Source of the DNA: a virus
Length of the DNA: 64,000 bases
Reading direction: 5' to 3' (one strand)
Virus record (IMG/VR): IMGVR_UViG_3300035703_000034
Coordinates: 42,381 to 106,380 of that record
The notes below the pieces were generated by a model that saw nothing but the letters and a program-made list of their open reading frames with translations, did not search any database and was not told the DNA's origin. The position numbers and the translations under genes were made by a program. Below, in pieces: positions 34,395 through 40,648 of this stretch; the stretch's first letter is position 1; every line of letters starts with the position of its first letter.

Positions 34395-34967
34395 ATACTT
34401 GACCCCCACATTAGCCCTTGAACAAAGGCTGGTGTGGGGTTCTTGGTTTGAGTCGGGCCTGCAGCCCGGCGTCCGTGGAAACGGAAGGCTCGCTGTGCGA
34501 GGCCGGCGAGGGTGCCATACGGACGGCACCCGTTGACCCGGTCTTTCAGAGTTAAGGGGAACCTCGCCACTGTTTGGTCAGGCGAGGCTGCGAGAATGAC
34601 CACCCCACCGTCCCGGCTTTGGGACGTTAAGCGGATACGCGACCGCGAAGGCCTGTCCCCTCGGGGGCAGAAGACTGGCATTCCCGAACCGGCCCCACGG
34701 ATGGGTGGGCCGGCTGCCAGACACATCTAGGGAGCTGCCGGGGTTTCCCGGCCCATGTCCCGCAAGCGACCACCTCTCCGTGGTGCGGGATAGTAACGTG
34801 CGGAGCGCTCCGCACGGCTGACGGTCGCAAGCCCCTATCGCGTGGGCAGTACGCGAGAGGTCTGGTCACGTGGACAGGCATCACGTGACGAACCCGACGC
34901 AGGGGTTGCCTGCGCACGTTCCCCACCCGCCCCCGGTCCGCTCTTGCGGCCGGGGGCTTTTTGCGGT
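34395..34967 (+). ncRNA. Candidate large structured noncoding RNA, about 570 nt
   Basis: This 617-nt gap has no convincing gene but about fifteen closely packed hairpins. Examples: a 13-bp stem with two G-U pairs (34404-34438), GGGTGCC/GGCACCC, CCTCGCC/GGCGAGG, CGTCCC/GGGACG, a two-tier CTGGC..CCGGCCC/GGGCCGG..GCCAG, GCCGGG/CCCGGC, TCCCGC-ACCAC/GTGGT-GCGGGA, GTGCGGA/TCCGCAC, TCGCGT/ACGCGA, GTCACGTG/CACGTGAC and CGCAGG/CCTGCG. An intrinsic terminator at 34931-34965 ends it. Size, density of stems and phage setting recall giant phage RNAs such as GOLLD and ROOL, but I cannot assign it to either. Strand is set by the terminator. The promoter is not clear; tatata at about 34390 is a candidate. 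Confidence 0.7.
34931..34965 (+). terminator. Intrinsic terminator of the large RNA
   Basis: CCCCCGG-T-CCGC pairs with GCGG-C-CGGGGG around TCTT and is followed by CTTTTTG. It is a strong, canonical terminator. The next gene's UNCG hairpin and SD follow within 15 nt. Confidence 0.85.
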
Positions 34968-34982
34968 TCCGACCGCAGGAGG
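34962..34982 (+). promoter_or_regulatory. UCCG-tetraloop hairpin abutting the SD (instance 1)
   Basis: TGCGGT (34962-34967) pairs with ACCGCA (34972-34977) around TCCG. The SD AGGAGG begins at the last base of the stem. It is the same device as at 37070, 37947, 38701, 41029 and 35962. Confidence 0.6.
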
Positions 34983-34987
34983 TTCAA

Positions 34988-35206
34988 ATGGACGGGCTTC
35001 AACTGCAAAAGGAACTGGAAGAGTTCGCCGAAGGACACGCCCAGCTCGAATTTGCAATTAACAAGATCAAGATCGGTTACAACGAGCAGCGCCTTCTGGC
35101 GCGACTCGACGCCGAGCAGGCGGCGACCGAGGCCGCCGGCGAGGCCGGGCGGCTGGAGTGCCGCTTGGCCGGCGGCCGCGTGGCCCCGGCCCCTCTGGCG
35201 GACTGA
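34988..35206 (+). CDS. Small coiled-coil protein
   Basis: 72 aa from ATG with AGGAGG. Residues 1-50 are a Glu/Gln/Leu-rich amphipathic helix (LQLQKELEEFAEGHAQLEF), and the end is Ala/Gly/Arg-rich. Its TGA stop codon forms the first three bases of the tetraloop of a perfect 12-bp hairpin. Function unknown. Confidence 0.6.
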   Translation: MDGLQLQKELEEFAEGHAQLEFAINKIKIGYNEQRLLARLDAEQAATEAAGEAGRLECRLAGGRVAPAPLAD

Positions 35207-35219
35207 AGTCCGCCAGAGG
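35192..35219 (+). terminator. Perfect 12-bp hairpin with the stop codon in its loop
   Basis: CCTCTGGCGGAC (35192-35203) and GTCCGCCAGAGG (35208-35219) pair perfectly around TGAA, in which TGA is the stop codon. No T-run follows, so it may be a 3'-end stabiliser or processing site rather than a terminator, or may act on the terminating ribosome. Confidence 0.5.
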
Positions 35220-35221
35220 CC

Positions 35222-35435
35222 CGCTCCGCAGAAGGAAAACTGCGTAACAAACCCGCCCCAGCCGGGCGTGACCGGGGACCCGCAAGGGCGAGACCGGAGG
35301 CGCGTTGGTATCAAAAACTGACATCCAGGCTGCGTTAGCCTGCTGATGATGGCCCCGTCGCGGGGGCCGAAATGTCAGAAGTCTCGTGCTGTTTCGACGG
35401 CACGCAGAGGGCTGAAGGCCCGGGGAGAAAAGACC
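35222..35435 (+). ncRNA. Structured 5' leader with a three-way junction
   Basis: A 214-nt gene-free leader precedes GTG 35436. A three-way junction is closed by CTGACAT (35318-35324) with ATGTCAG (35372-35378), and encloses CAGGCT/AGCCTG (35326-35331, 35337-35342) and GGCCCC/GGGGCC (35351-35356, 35363-35368). Flanking stems are CGCAG/CTGCG upstream and CGTGC/GCACG downstream. This resembles a riboswitch or processed RNA domain, but matches no class I can name. Confidence 0.5.
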
Positions 35436-35795
35436 GTGAAGACCACGAATCGAGCGGAAGACCTGTACCAGGCGGGACAGTATCTGGGAACGATCACTGT
35501 CGTCGAGGGCAAGGAGGTAATCCTCCAGCCCTGGACCTACCGCCTCCGCTACGGCGGGGGCAAGCACGAGATCTCGTACGCCGTGAAGCGGGAGACAATT
35601 CCCGTCCTCCGGTGGGACGGCGACGTCATCGGGCGCAAGCCCACGGGCGTCGTGCAGGGGGTCTACCCCTTCGGGCCAGACTACGTCTCGGGCGGCCGGG
35701 CCCGTCTAGAGGAGCTCCTGGCGGCCCCCGAGACCCACGACCAGGAGTGCTACTGCCACTTGCACAAGGGCGCGGAGCGCTTGCTGAGGGTCTAG
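35436..35795 (+). CDS. Unidentified small protein behind a structured leader
   Basis: 119 aa from GTG 35436 with GGGAG nearby. The frame is open further upstream through the leader, but that part has a basic, non-protein-like composition. It contains QYLGTITVVEGKEVILQPWTYRL (beta) and a CYCHLHKGAERLL end. No family recognised. Confidence 0.6.
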   Translation: MKTTNRAEDLYQAGQYLGTITVVEGKEVILQPWTYRLRYGGGKHEISYAVKRETIPVLRWDGDVIGRKPTGVVQGVYPFGPDYVSGGRARLEELLAAPETHDQECYCHLHKGAERLLRV

Positions 35796-35987
35796 CCAAC
35801 CGCCCGGCGACACGCACAGGTCCAGCCGTCTACCCGAGAAGGGCACAGACAGACGGCCCTCGTGCGTGTCGCCACCTCAACCCAGCCGGGGGTCAAGCCG
35901 GCGCGTCGGAAGTGGTCATGTCCGACGTCCCCAGTGTCAGGGGTTTGATGACACTATCACCTGCCGCTACGGCGGCAAGGAGGTCTG
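35796..35987 (+). ncRNA. Structured leader with 12-bp closing stem and UACG hairpin
   Basis: GGCGACACGCAC (35806-35817) pairs perfectly with GTGCGTGTCGCC (35862-35873) and encloses GCCGTCT/AGACGGC (35825-35831, 35851-35857). A CGTCGGA/TCCGACG stem follows. The segment ends in TGCCGC-TACG-GCGGCA (35962-35977), a UNCG-type tetraloop whose last base starts the SD AAGGAGG. Confidence 0.55.
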
Positions 35988-36473
35988 ATGAAGACCGAAT
36001 CCATGGGCGCCCCCCTGCACGGCGTGTGCCCGTCGGACCCCGAAGGGGTCTACCTCGGCCGCGCCACCTGGTGCGGGGTCGAGGTGGACCTCTGGTTCTG
36101 GGCCACGGCCTGGGACCGGGGGTCCATCGGGTACCGCCACGGCACCCGGGGGGACGAGTACGGGTCGATGCCCGTGCGCGGCCTCCAGGAGGCCGAGATG
36201 AGCCAGGCGCTGAAGGCCACCCCGGCCTTCGAGGCCTTCTGCCTGAAGATCAACAGGCAGAAGTCGGTCCTTGGCGAGGGCTACGTCCTCGCCGAGGGCA
36301 CCGTCTGGCGGAAGGCTCTCACGGCCGCCCGCCAGACGGGCCTGATCACGGAGCTGTCGCTCCAGGAGTCGGCGGACTTCTGGGCGGCCGGCGTGCTCCA
36401 GTGGGATGACCCCACCGGAGCGTCGCTGCGCTCGGCTTACGCCGAGGCGCGTTCCGCGATCGCAAGCCTGTAG
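35988..36473 (+). CDS. Unidentified protein behind a structured leader
   Basis: 161 aa. The N-terminal half is beta-like (GVYLGRATWCGVEVDLWFWATAWDRGSIGYRHGTRG). The C-terminal half is helical (EMSQALKATPAFEAFCLKIN). The SD is excellent. Function unknown. Confidence 0.65.
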   Translation: MKTESMGAPLHGVCPSDPEGVYLGRATWCGVEVDLWFWATAWDRGSIGYRHGTRGDEYGSMPVRGLQEAEMSQALKATPAFEAFCLKINRQKSVLGEGYVLAEGTVWRKALTAARQTGLITELSLQESADFWAAGVLQWDDPTGASLRSAYAEARSAIASL

Positions 36474-36646
36474 GAACCCCCGCGCCGTGACGGCGCGTGA
36501 GTGGGGAGCTGTGCCGAACCCATAAGGCACGGTGAGCCCACACGTCGCAAACAGGCCGTAGGGGCGCCTGGTCAAGTCCGACGAAGCCCCAACGGACCCT
36601 CACCCGCGCGTGAGGGGGACTGGCCCCCCAATGGGCCGAGGTCAAC
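36474..36646 (+). ncRNA. Structured intergenic leader
   Basis: This 173-nt gene-free gap has stems CGCGCCG/CGGCGCG (loop TGA), GTGCC/GGCAC, AGGC/GCCT, CCCTCAC/GTGAGGG and GGCCC/GGGCC. It continues the pattern of the two previous leaders. A 179-aa open frame over it is Arg/Ser-rich and looks non-coding. Confidence 0.45.
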
Positions 36647-36823
36647 GTGGCGAGCACGCGCCTCGTCCTCCGTGACGGAGCCATCAAGCTCCTCACGGAG
36701 GACGGCGTGCTGTTCGACCTTCCGGTCAACCGGAAGGGCGAGTTGCCGCTCGGCGGCAACACGGACGCGCAGCTGCGCGTCCTCCGCCCGCTCCGGGACA
36801 CCGGGCGGGTCGAACAGCAATAG
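36647..36823 (+). CDS. Small 58-aa protein
   Basis: Reads from GTG 36647 as a well-behaved acidic/basic alternating beta protein (RLVLRDGAIKLLTEDGVLFDLPVN) ending EQQ. Codon third positions are G/C-rich as in neighbours. The SD is only CGAGG. Function unknown. Confidence 0.5.
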   Translation: MASTRLVLRDGAIKLLTEDGVLFDLPVNRKGELPLGGNTDAQLRVLRPLRDTGRVEQQ

Positions 36824-36923
36824 GTTCATCCCTCTCCCTGGGGGCAAGCAGGGCGTCAGCGCGGGAAGCATACGACAACGCGCCAACCCGTACGGCCACG
36901 CCGTACAAACCAAACACAACGCT

Positions 36924-37015
36924 CACCCTCCAAGGTGGGACGTGTTTGTTTCACATCTCTTCACTCCATTGCGAGTGATCAGATGTGAAGCAGACGCGTC
37001 CCACCTTGGAGGGTG
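36924..37015 (+). ncRNA. 92-nt hairpin with 35 continuous base pairs
   Basis: Bases 36924-36958 pair without a break with 36981-37015: 32 Watson-Crick and 3 G-U pairs (36943-36996, 36946-36993, 36949-36990). Inside are a 2x2 mismatch, a 6-bp stem TCACTC/GAGTGA and a CATTGC loop. The G-U pairs keep helix continuity only in RNA, which favours an RNA role over a DNA cruciform. The rest of the 36824-37099 gap has a GTACGGC/GCCGTAC hairpin (about 36888-36904) and a CCCCG-CTGA/TCAG-CGGGG hairpin near 37041. Confidence 0.65.
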
Positions 37016-37069
37016 TGGATTACCGTTGCTTTTCCTTTAGCCCCGCTGAGCGTTCAGCCGGGGCGCAGT

Positions 37070-37085
37070 TGCCGTTCCGACGGCA
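37070..37085 (+). promoter_or_regulatory. UCCG-tetraloop hairpin before the SD (instance 2)
   Basis: TGCCGT pairs with ACGGCA around TCCG. GAAAGGAG follows at once and the GTG start is 15 nt away. It is nearly identical in sequence to the hairpin at 37947. Confidence 0.6.
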
Positions 37086-37099
37086 GAAAGGAGTCCGAC

Positions 37100-37606
37100 G
37101 TGGACATCCTCCAGAACAACCCCACCACCTGGTCCAAGTGGACCTCGGTCGTCCTGACCACCGGCGTGCCGGGCGCCGGCAAAAGCACCCTCGCCGCCCG
37201 GCTCGTGGCCGAGTTCGGCTACGAGCAGCTGGAGCTCGACGAGCTCCGGGCCGAGCTCGGCGACCGGGCCGACCAGTCCCTCACCCCGGCCGCCGTCGCG
37301 CTGCGCGACGAGCGGCTCGCGGCGGCCATCGCGGCGGGTCGCAAGGTCGTCGTGAGCGACACCAACGCCCACTTCCCGTTCCGGGTGGCGCTCATCCGGG
37401 ACATCCTCAGTCTCGGCGTCCCGGCGGACGAGATCGCCATCGTCCACTTCAACGCGGACGTGGACGAGGCCAAGCGCCGCAACCGGGGGCGCGCCAGCGA
37501 GGTGCCCGAGGCGGTCATCGACCGGATGGCCGCGGCGCTCGAGGCCGCGCAGCCCTCGCTGGACGCGGAGCTCTACGGGCTCCAGTACCACGAGACGGAG
37601 CTCTAA
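37100..37606 (+). CDS. P-loop polynucleotide-kinase-like protein
   Basis: 168 aa from GTG with AAAGGAG. The Walker A is GVPGAGKST (residues 22-30). VVVSDTNAHFPFRVALI corresponds to the D-T-N lid/acceptor region of T4 Pnk-type kinases. RNRGRASEVPEAVIDRM resembles their substrate-lid segment with paired Arg. Only the kinase half is present; there is no HAD phosphatase domain. It probably phosphorylates 5'-OH ends of RNA or DNA, with possible use in RNA repair or end healing. A zeta-toxin or other small-molecule kinase is an alternative. Confidence 0.65.
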   Translation: MDILQNNPTTWSKWTSVVLTTGVPGAGKSTLAARLVAEFGYEQLELDELRAELGDRADQSLTPAAVALRDERLAAAIAAGRKVVVSDTNAHFPFRVALIRDILSLGVPADEIAIVHFNADVDEAKRRNRGRASEVPEAVIDRMAAALEAAQPSLDAELYGLQYHETEL

Positions 37607-37609
37607 GCC

Positions 37610-37918
37610 ATGAGCAACGTCGAGAAGGCTCGCCGCGAGCACCAGGGCGACAACCTCCTGGCCCTGCTGGCGGCGGGCCTGAAGCTCGGTCAGGTCGCGG
37701 CCGTGTCCGACGTCCCCGGCTGGGCGGCGATCCACGGCGCGATCACCGTGGTCGTCCCCAGGACGTTCGGCCCCCGCCTCGTCGTCCTCGCCGTGGACGA
37801 CTACGGCAGGGTCCGGGAGGTCGCCCGCCACGACCACCCGGAGACGGTCTCCCAGGAGGACCTCCGCGAGATGGCGGAGGACTTCCTCGCCGACCAGGTG
37901 GCCCACCACGCCTGGTAG
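37610..37918 (+). CDS. Unidentified small protein after the kinase
   Basis: 102 aa, starting 3 nt after the kinase stop. It alternates helix and beta (GLKLGQVAAVSDVPGWAAIHGAITVVVPRTFGPRLVVLAVDDYGR). Co-translation with the kinase suggests a shared pathway. No family recognised. Confidence 0.6.
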   Translation: MSNVEKARREHQGDNLLALLAAGLKLGQVAAVSDVPGWAAIHGAITVVVPRTFGPRLVVLAVDDYGRVREVARHDHPETVSQEDLREMAEDFLADQVAHHAW

Positions 37919-37946
37919 GTCGCCGGGTTTCACCCACCCCACACGC

Positions 37947-37960
37947 GCCGTTCCGACGGC
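37947..37960 (+). promoter_or_regulatory. UCCG-tetraloop hairpin before the SD (instance 3)
   Basis: GCCGT/ACGGC around TCCG, followed directly by AAAGGAGG. A C-rich, G-poor tract (cacccaccccacac) precedes it, as in other instances. Confidence 0.6.
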
Positions 37961-37972
37961 AAAGGAGGAACG

Positions 37973-38314
37973 ATGAACAACAAAGCGCAACGTAAGGTCA
38001 AAAAACAGACGGCCACGGCCCGTTTCAAGGACCGAGCCAAGGTCGACGCGCTGCTGGCCGCCCGGCCGGACGCCAAAGTCCGGGAGCTGGGCCTACAGTG
38101 CTTTGTCGTGCACGCCTGCTGCTGCAGCTGTGACGACAACTGGTGTCGCGACAGCTGGCTCCCGGCCTGGGAGGTCACCGGCCTCTACAACCGGGAAATC
38201 GCCAACATCTTGAACGCCGCGGGCTTCGTGCCACGCGACACCCACCTGGTGGAGGTGTCAGACGAAAACCAGGCGAAGACCGCGCGGTTCGATCGTACAG
38301 AGAAGGAGGGCTGA
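37973..38314 (+). CDS. Cys-rich small protein
   Basis: 113 aa with a basic N-terminus (KAQRKVKKQTATARFKDRAK). The middle has CFVVHACCCSCDDNWC, six Cys within 16 residues, suggesting a metal site. The C-terminal half is helix/beta. Function unknown. Confidence 0.6.
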   Translation: MNNKAQRKVKKQTATARFKDRAKVDALLAARPDAKVRELGLQCFVVHACCCSCDDNWCRDSWLPAWEVTGLYNREIANILNAAGFVPRDTHLVEVSDENQAKTARFDRTEKEG

Positions 38315-38317
38315 TAG

Positions 38318-38674
38318 ATGCAGAAGCTTCAGAATCTTTGCGACGACACACTGAAGAAACTGACGCACTGCGGCAAGGGGCCTGCGGACGTCAAGTGGGT
38401 CCAGGGGCAGGACGCCGACGGCCTTTGGTCGTGCACCTGGGAGCAGTTCGCTGCCGCAGCAGCCGAGCTCGAGCACGACGGCGGCCCGGAATGGGTCAGC
38501 ATCGACCTGAAAGTCGTCGGAGACGGCTGGTGGCTCGAGCGCCGAGAGCACGAGCTCTATGACGAGTGGGTGTTTCGGCAGGCGGTGGTGCGTCCCAAGC
38601 GCAGCCTCGCGCCGACCGCGCTGACGCTTCGCGGCATGCGTTGGGAGTATGACACACCGGGTGACGAGGACTGA
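38318..38674 (+). CDS. Unidentified small protein
   Basis: 118 aa, with AAGGAGG before the ATG. It has GPEWVSIDLKVVGDGWWLERREHELYDEWVFRQ, a beta-strand-rich Trp-rich core that reads as a compact domain. No family recognised. Confidence 0.6.
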   Translation: MQKLQNLCDDTLKKLTHCGKGPADVKWVQGQDADGLWSCTWEQFAAAAAELEHDGGPEWVSIDLKVVGDGWWLERREHELYDEWVFRQAVVRPKRSLAPTALTLRGMRWEYDTPGDED

Positions 38675-38700
38675 CAGTCCGAGCGCATAGACTTACGACC

Positions 38701-38716
38701 CGCCGACCCGTCGGCG
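38701..38716 (+). promoter_or_regulatory. CCCG-loop hairpin before the SD (instance 4)
   Basis: CGCCGA pairs with TCGGCG around CCCG and is followed by AGAAAGGAA. The loop deviates from UNCG by one base, but position and stem length match the family. Confidence 0.5.
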
Positions 38717-38731
38717 AGAAAGGAACTTCCC

Positions 38732-39403
38732 ATGATCGAGATCAAGAACTCCCGCGGCCACGTGCTGCACACGGTCGACGCCGACACGCTCATCGGGGCG
38801 GACTTGTCGGGCCTCGACCTGACGGACGCCAACCTGCGCGGCGCGGACCTCAGCCACGCCAAGCTCGTGAAGACCAACCTCAGCTACGCGTGCCTGGAAA
38901 ACGCGGACTTCAACAGCGCCGAGTTGGATGAGACGCAGTTCGACGGTGCGGACTTGCGCGCGGCGAACTTCCGGACGCGGAACACAGATGCCAGCTACCG
39001 AGGTGACCGGACAGGAATCGAAGCCGTGTCGTTTATAGACGCGGACCTGCGGAACGCCAACTTCTGCAAGTGCGAGATTTTCTGGTCTTCGTTCTACGAT
39101 GCCGACCTGCGGGGCGCCCACTTCAAAGACGCCGAGTTCTTCGGTGACGACATGGAGTTCGCCTTCGCCGATGCGCGCAACGCAGACTTCAGCTTTGCAA
39201 CATTCAACAATGTACAGCTTAAAGGCGAAGGCGAGGACGACGGCCTTCCGTATCTCTGTGGCGCGGACTTCACCGAAGCCTCCTTCCTTGAGTCGTTCAT
39301 CGACGCACACCTTGATGGTGCAAACTTCATGCGCGCCCGCTTGGCTCGTGCCACGTTCAGCCCGTACGTTCAAGAACAGCTGAACGAGACAGTGCGGCGC
39401 TAA
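38732..39403 (+). CDS. Pentapeptide-repeat protein A
   Basis: 223 aa. The start MIEIKNSRGHVLHTVDADTL is shared with the pentapeptide protein at 62753. From residue about 25 it shows A(D/N)Lxx repeats (GADLSGLDLTDANLRGADLSH), interrupted near residues 85-105 and 140-170 and resuming to the end. The fold should be a right-handed quadrilateral beta helix. DNA-mimicking members (Qnr, MfpA) bind gyrase; whether this one does is unknown. The first six residues may be a capping strand. Confidence 0.8.
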   Translation: MIEIKNSRGHVLHTVDADTLIGADLSGLDLTDANLRGADLSHAKLVKTNLSYACLENADFNSAELDETQFDGADLRAANFRTRNTDASYRGDRTGIEAVSFIDADLRNANFCKCEIFWSSFYDADLRGAHFKDAEFFGDDMEFAFADARNADFSFATFNNVQLKGEGEDDGLPYLCGADFTEASFLESFIDAHLDGANFMRARLARATFSPYVQEQLNETVRR

Positions 39404-39426
39404 CCCACCCACCCCGGCCCCACCCG

Positions 39427-39454
39427 CCCCGCAACCCCACCGGTTGCGGGGCTT
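39427..39454 (+). terminator. Terminator-like hairpin before the RadC gene
   Basis: CCCCGCAACC (39427-39436) pairs with GGTTGCGGGG (39442-39451), then CTTT. It is almost identical to the hairpin at 40599. A C-rich tract precedes it and the SD follows within 15 nt. Confidence 0.6.
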
Positions 39455-39474
39455 TCGCATGAGGACCCATCACC

Positions 39475-39930
39475 ATGCCCATCCCCGTCATCCGGTGCGT
39501 CCGCGAGAGCCGGGCGCCGTACGATCGGCGCACGGCGCTCAGGGGTCCCGAGGACGCTGCCCGTGCGGCGCGGGCCGTCATCGGCGACCCGGATCGCGAG
39601 CACTTCCTCACCATCCACCTGGACCGCAAGAACCGCATCTTGTCGGCGGAGATCACCGCCATCGGGACGCAGTCCGCGGTGCTGGTCGGTCCCCGGGAGA
39701 TCTTCCGCGCGGCGATCGCCGCCGACGCGGGCGCCCTCATCGTGGCGCACAACCACCCCAGCGGCGACCCGGCCCCGAGCCATGAGGATCGCGAGCTCAC
39801 GCGCAAGCTCCTCGAGGCAGGCGCGCTGCTCGGCATCACCCTGCTCGACCACCTCGTCCTCGGCGACGAGGACGCCACGTGCCCCCACCTCAGCCTCCGG
39901 GACGCGTACCCGGACCTCGGCTGGACCTGA
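39475..39930 (+). CDS. RadC-type JAMM/MPN+ domain protein
   Basis: 151 aa. Glu59 (SAEITAIGT) and HNHPSGDPAPSHED (His92, His94, Ser102, Asp105) form a complete JAMM metal centre as in RadC/UPF0758 proteins. RadC proteins usually have an N-terminal HhH region, and here the domain is nearly alone, as in plasmid and phage versions. The exact activity of bacterial RadC is not settled. Followed by an HsdS-like gene. Confidence 0.85.
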   Translation: MPIPVIRCVRESRAPYDRRTALRGPEDAARAARAVIGDPDREHFLTIHLDRKNRILSAEITAIGTQSAVLVGPREIFRAAIAADAGALIVAHNHPSGDPAPSHEDRELTRKLLEAGALLGITLLDHLVLGDEDATCPHLSLRDAYPDLGWT

Positions 39931-39950
39931 TTGAAAGGAGATCCGTCTTT

Positions 39951-40580
39951 ATGAGGACGACACAAAAGTTACTCCGAGGCCATCGGACGGTGCCGCTTGA
40001 TGACGTGGCAAAGGTACTCGGGGCCGAGTATGTGTCAATAGACCCCGGCGAGCAAGTAGCCGCCGAGGCCTTTTTGGTCGATCGTCACGACTTTCAGCCG
40101 AACGGCTACTGCGGCCGCCCTGCAAACAAGGTGGCAATTTCGGAACGTCTACTGGGTACGGTCGAGAGCGGGGCAGTCAAAGGCGGCGACATCCTGCTAC
40201 AGTGCCGTCCGGTCACACTGGCTCAGCCGGCACTGGTAGCGGAGGACCCTGACGCACTCTGGTATCCAACCCAAACGATGCGGATCCTGCGCATGCGCGC
40301 GTACAGCCCCGTCAACGCGGTCATTTTGCATCGTTACCTGTCATCACGCGTCGGACAAGAGTTATTAAACGCCGCGGCAACGCACAGTGGCAAAGGTAAA
40401 CATTCGTACGTGCCGGTGGACGCGCTGCGGGCCTTGCCCGTCATCGTCCCGGACGATGAGACGGTCAGCCGAATCATGGCGGCGCACGACGCGATCCTCA
40501 CCGCGCACCAGGAGTTGGAGCGCGTCCAGCAGCGCATTGCCGCGCTGCGCGACGAGCCCTGGCTGACGTCCCTGACCTGA
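39951..40580 (+). CDS. Orphan HsdS-like single target-recognition domain
   Basis: 209 aa with GAAAGGAG before the ATG. The half-size type I specificity subunit shape is visible: a TRD-like N-terminal 150 residues (GDILLQCRPVTLAQPALV, then YSPVNAVILHRYLSSRVGQELL, then THSGKGKHSYVPVDALRALPVIVP) and a C-terminal helix (HDAILTAHQELERVQQRIAAL) like an HsdS conserved coiled coil. Normal HsdS has two TRDs. No hsdM or hsdR lies in the window. It may re-target or poison a host type I system; that is inference. G+C is lower (about 60%) than neighbours, suggesting transfer. Confidence 0.7.
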   Translation: MRTTQKLLRGHRTVPLDDVAKVLGAEYVSIDPGEQVAAEAFLVDRHDFQPNGYCGRPANKVAISERLLGTVESGAVKGGDILLQCRPVTLAQPALVAEDPDALWYPTQTMRILRMRAYSPVNAVILHRYLSSRVGQELLNAAATHSGKGKHSYVPVDALRALPVIVPDDETVSRIMAAHDAILTAHQELERVQQRIAALRDEPWLTSLT

Positions 40581-40598
40581 CCAAATCCCGCGCCCCCG

Positions 40599-40630
40599 CC
40601 CCGCAACCACCCTGGTTGCGGGGCTTTCTC
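40599..40630 (+). terminator. Intrinsic terminator-like hairpin
   Basis: CCCCGCAACCA (40599-40609) and TGGTTGCGGGG (40613-40623) pair perfectly around CCC and are followed by CTTTCTCTTT. The next SD (GAAAGGAG) begins 5 nt later. Confidence 0.7.
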
Positions 40631-40648
40631 TTTGAAAGGAGCCCCACG

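Noticed and set aside
34440-34470. T-arm-like ggtttgagtc, suggesting tRNA or tmRNA
   Set aside because: No acceptor stem, anticodon arm or CCA partner could be drawn around it. RNase P and group I/II intron cores were also looked for and not found.
34512-34730. 72-aa open frame inside the large RNA segment
   Set aside because: Composition is Arg/Pro/Gly-rich, there is no SD, and stems cross it throughout; it reads as a chance frame in GC-rich DNA.
36924-37015. The long inverted repeat as insertion-sequence ends or DNA origin cruciform
   Set aside because: No transposase lies between or beside the arms, and three G-T positions break DNA symmetry but fit RNA pairing.
36501-37040. 179-aa open frame on +
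   Set aside because: Ser/Arg-rich shadow of the 58-aa gene and leader; it crosses the 92-nt hairpin and has no SD.
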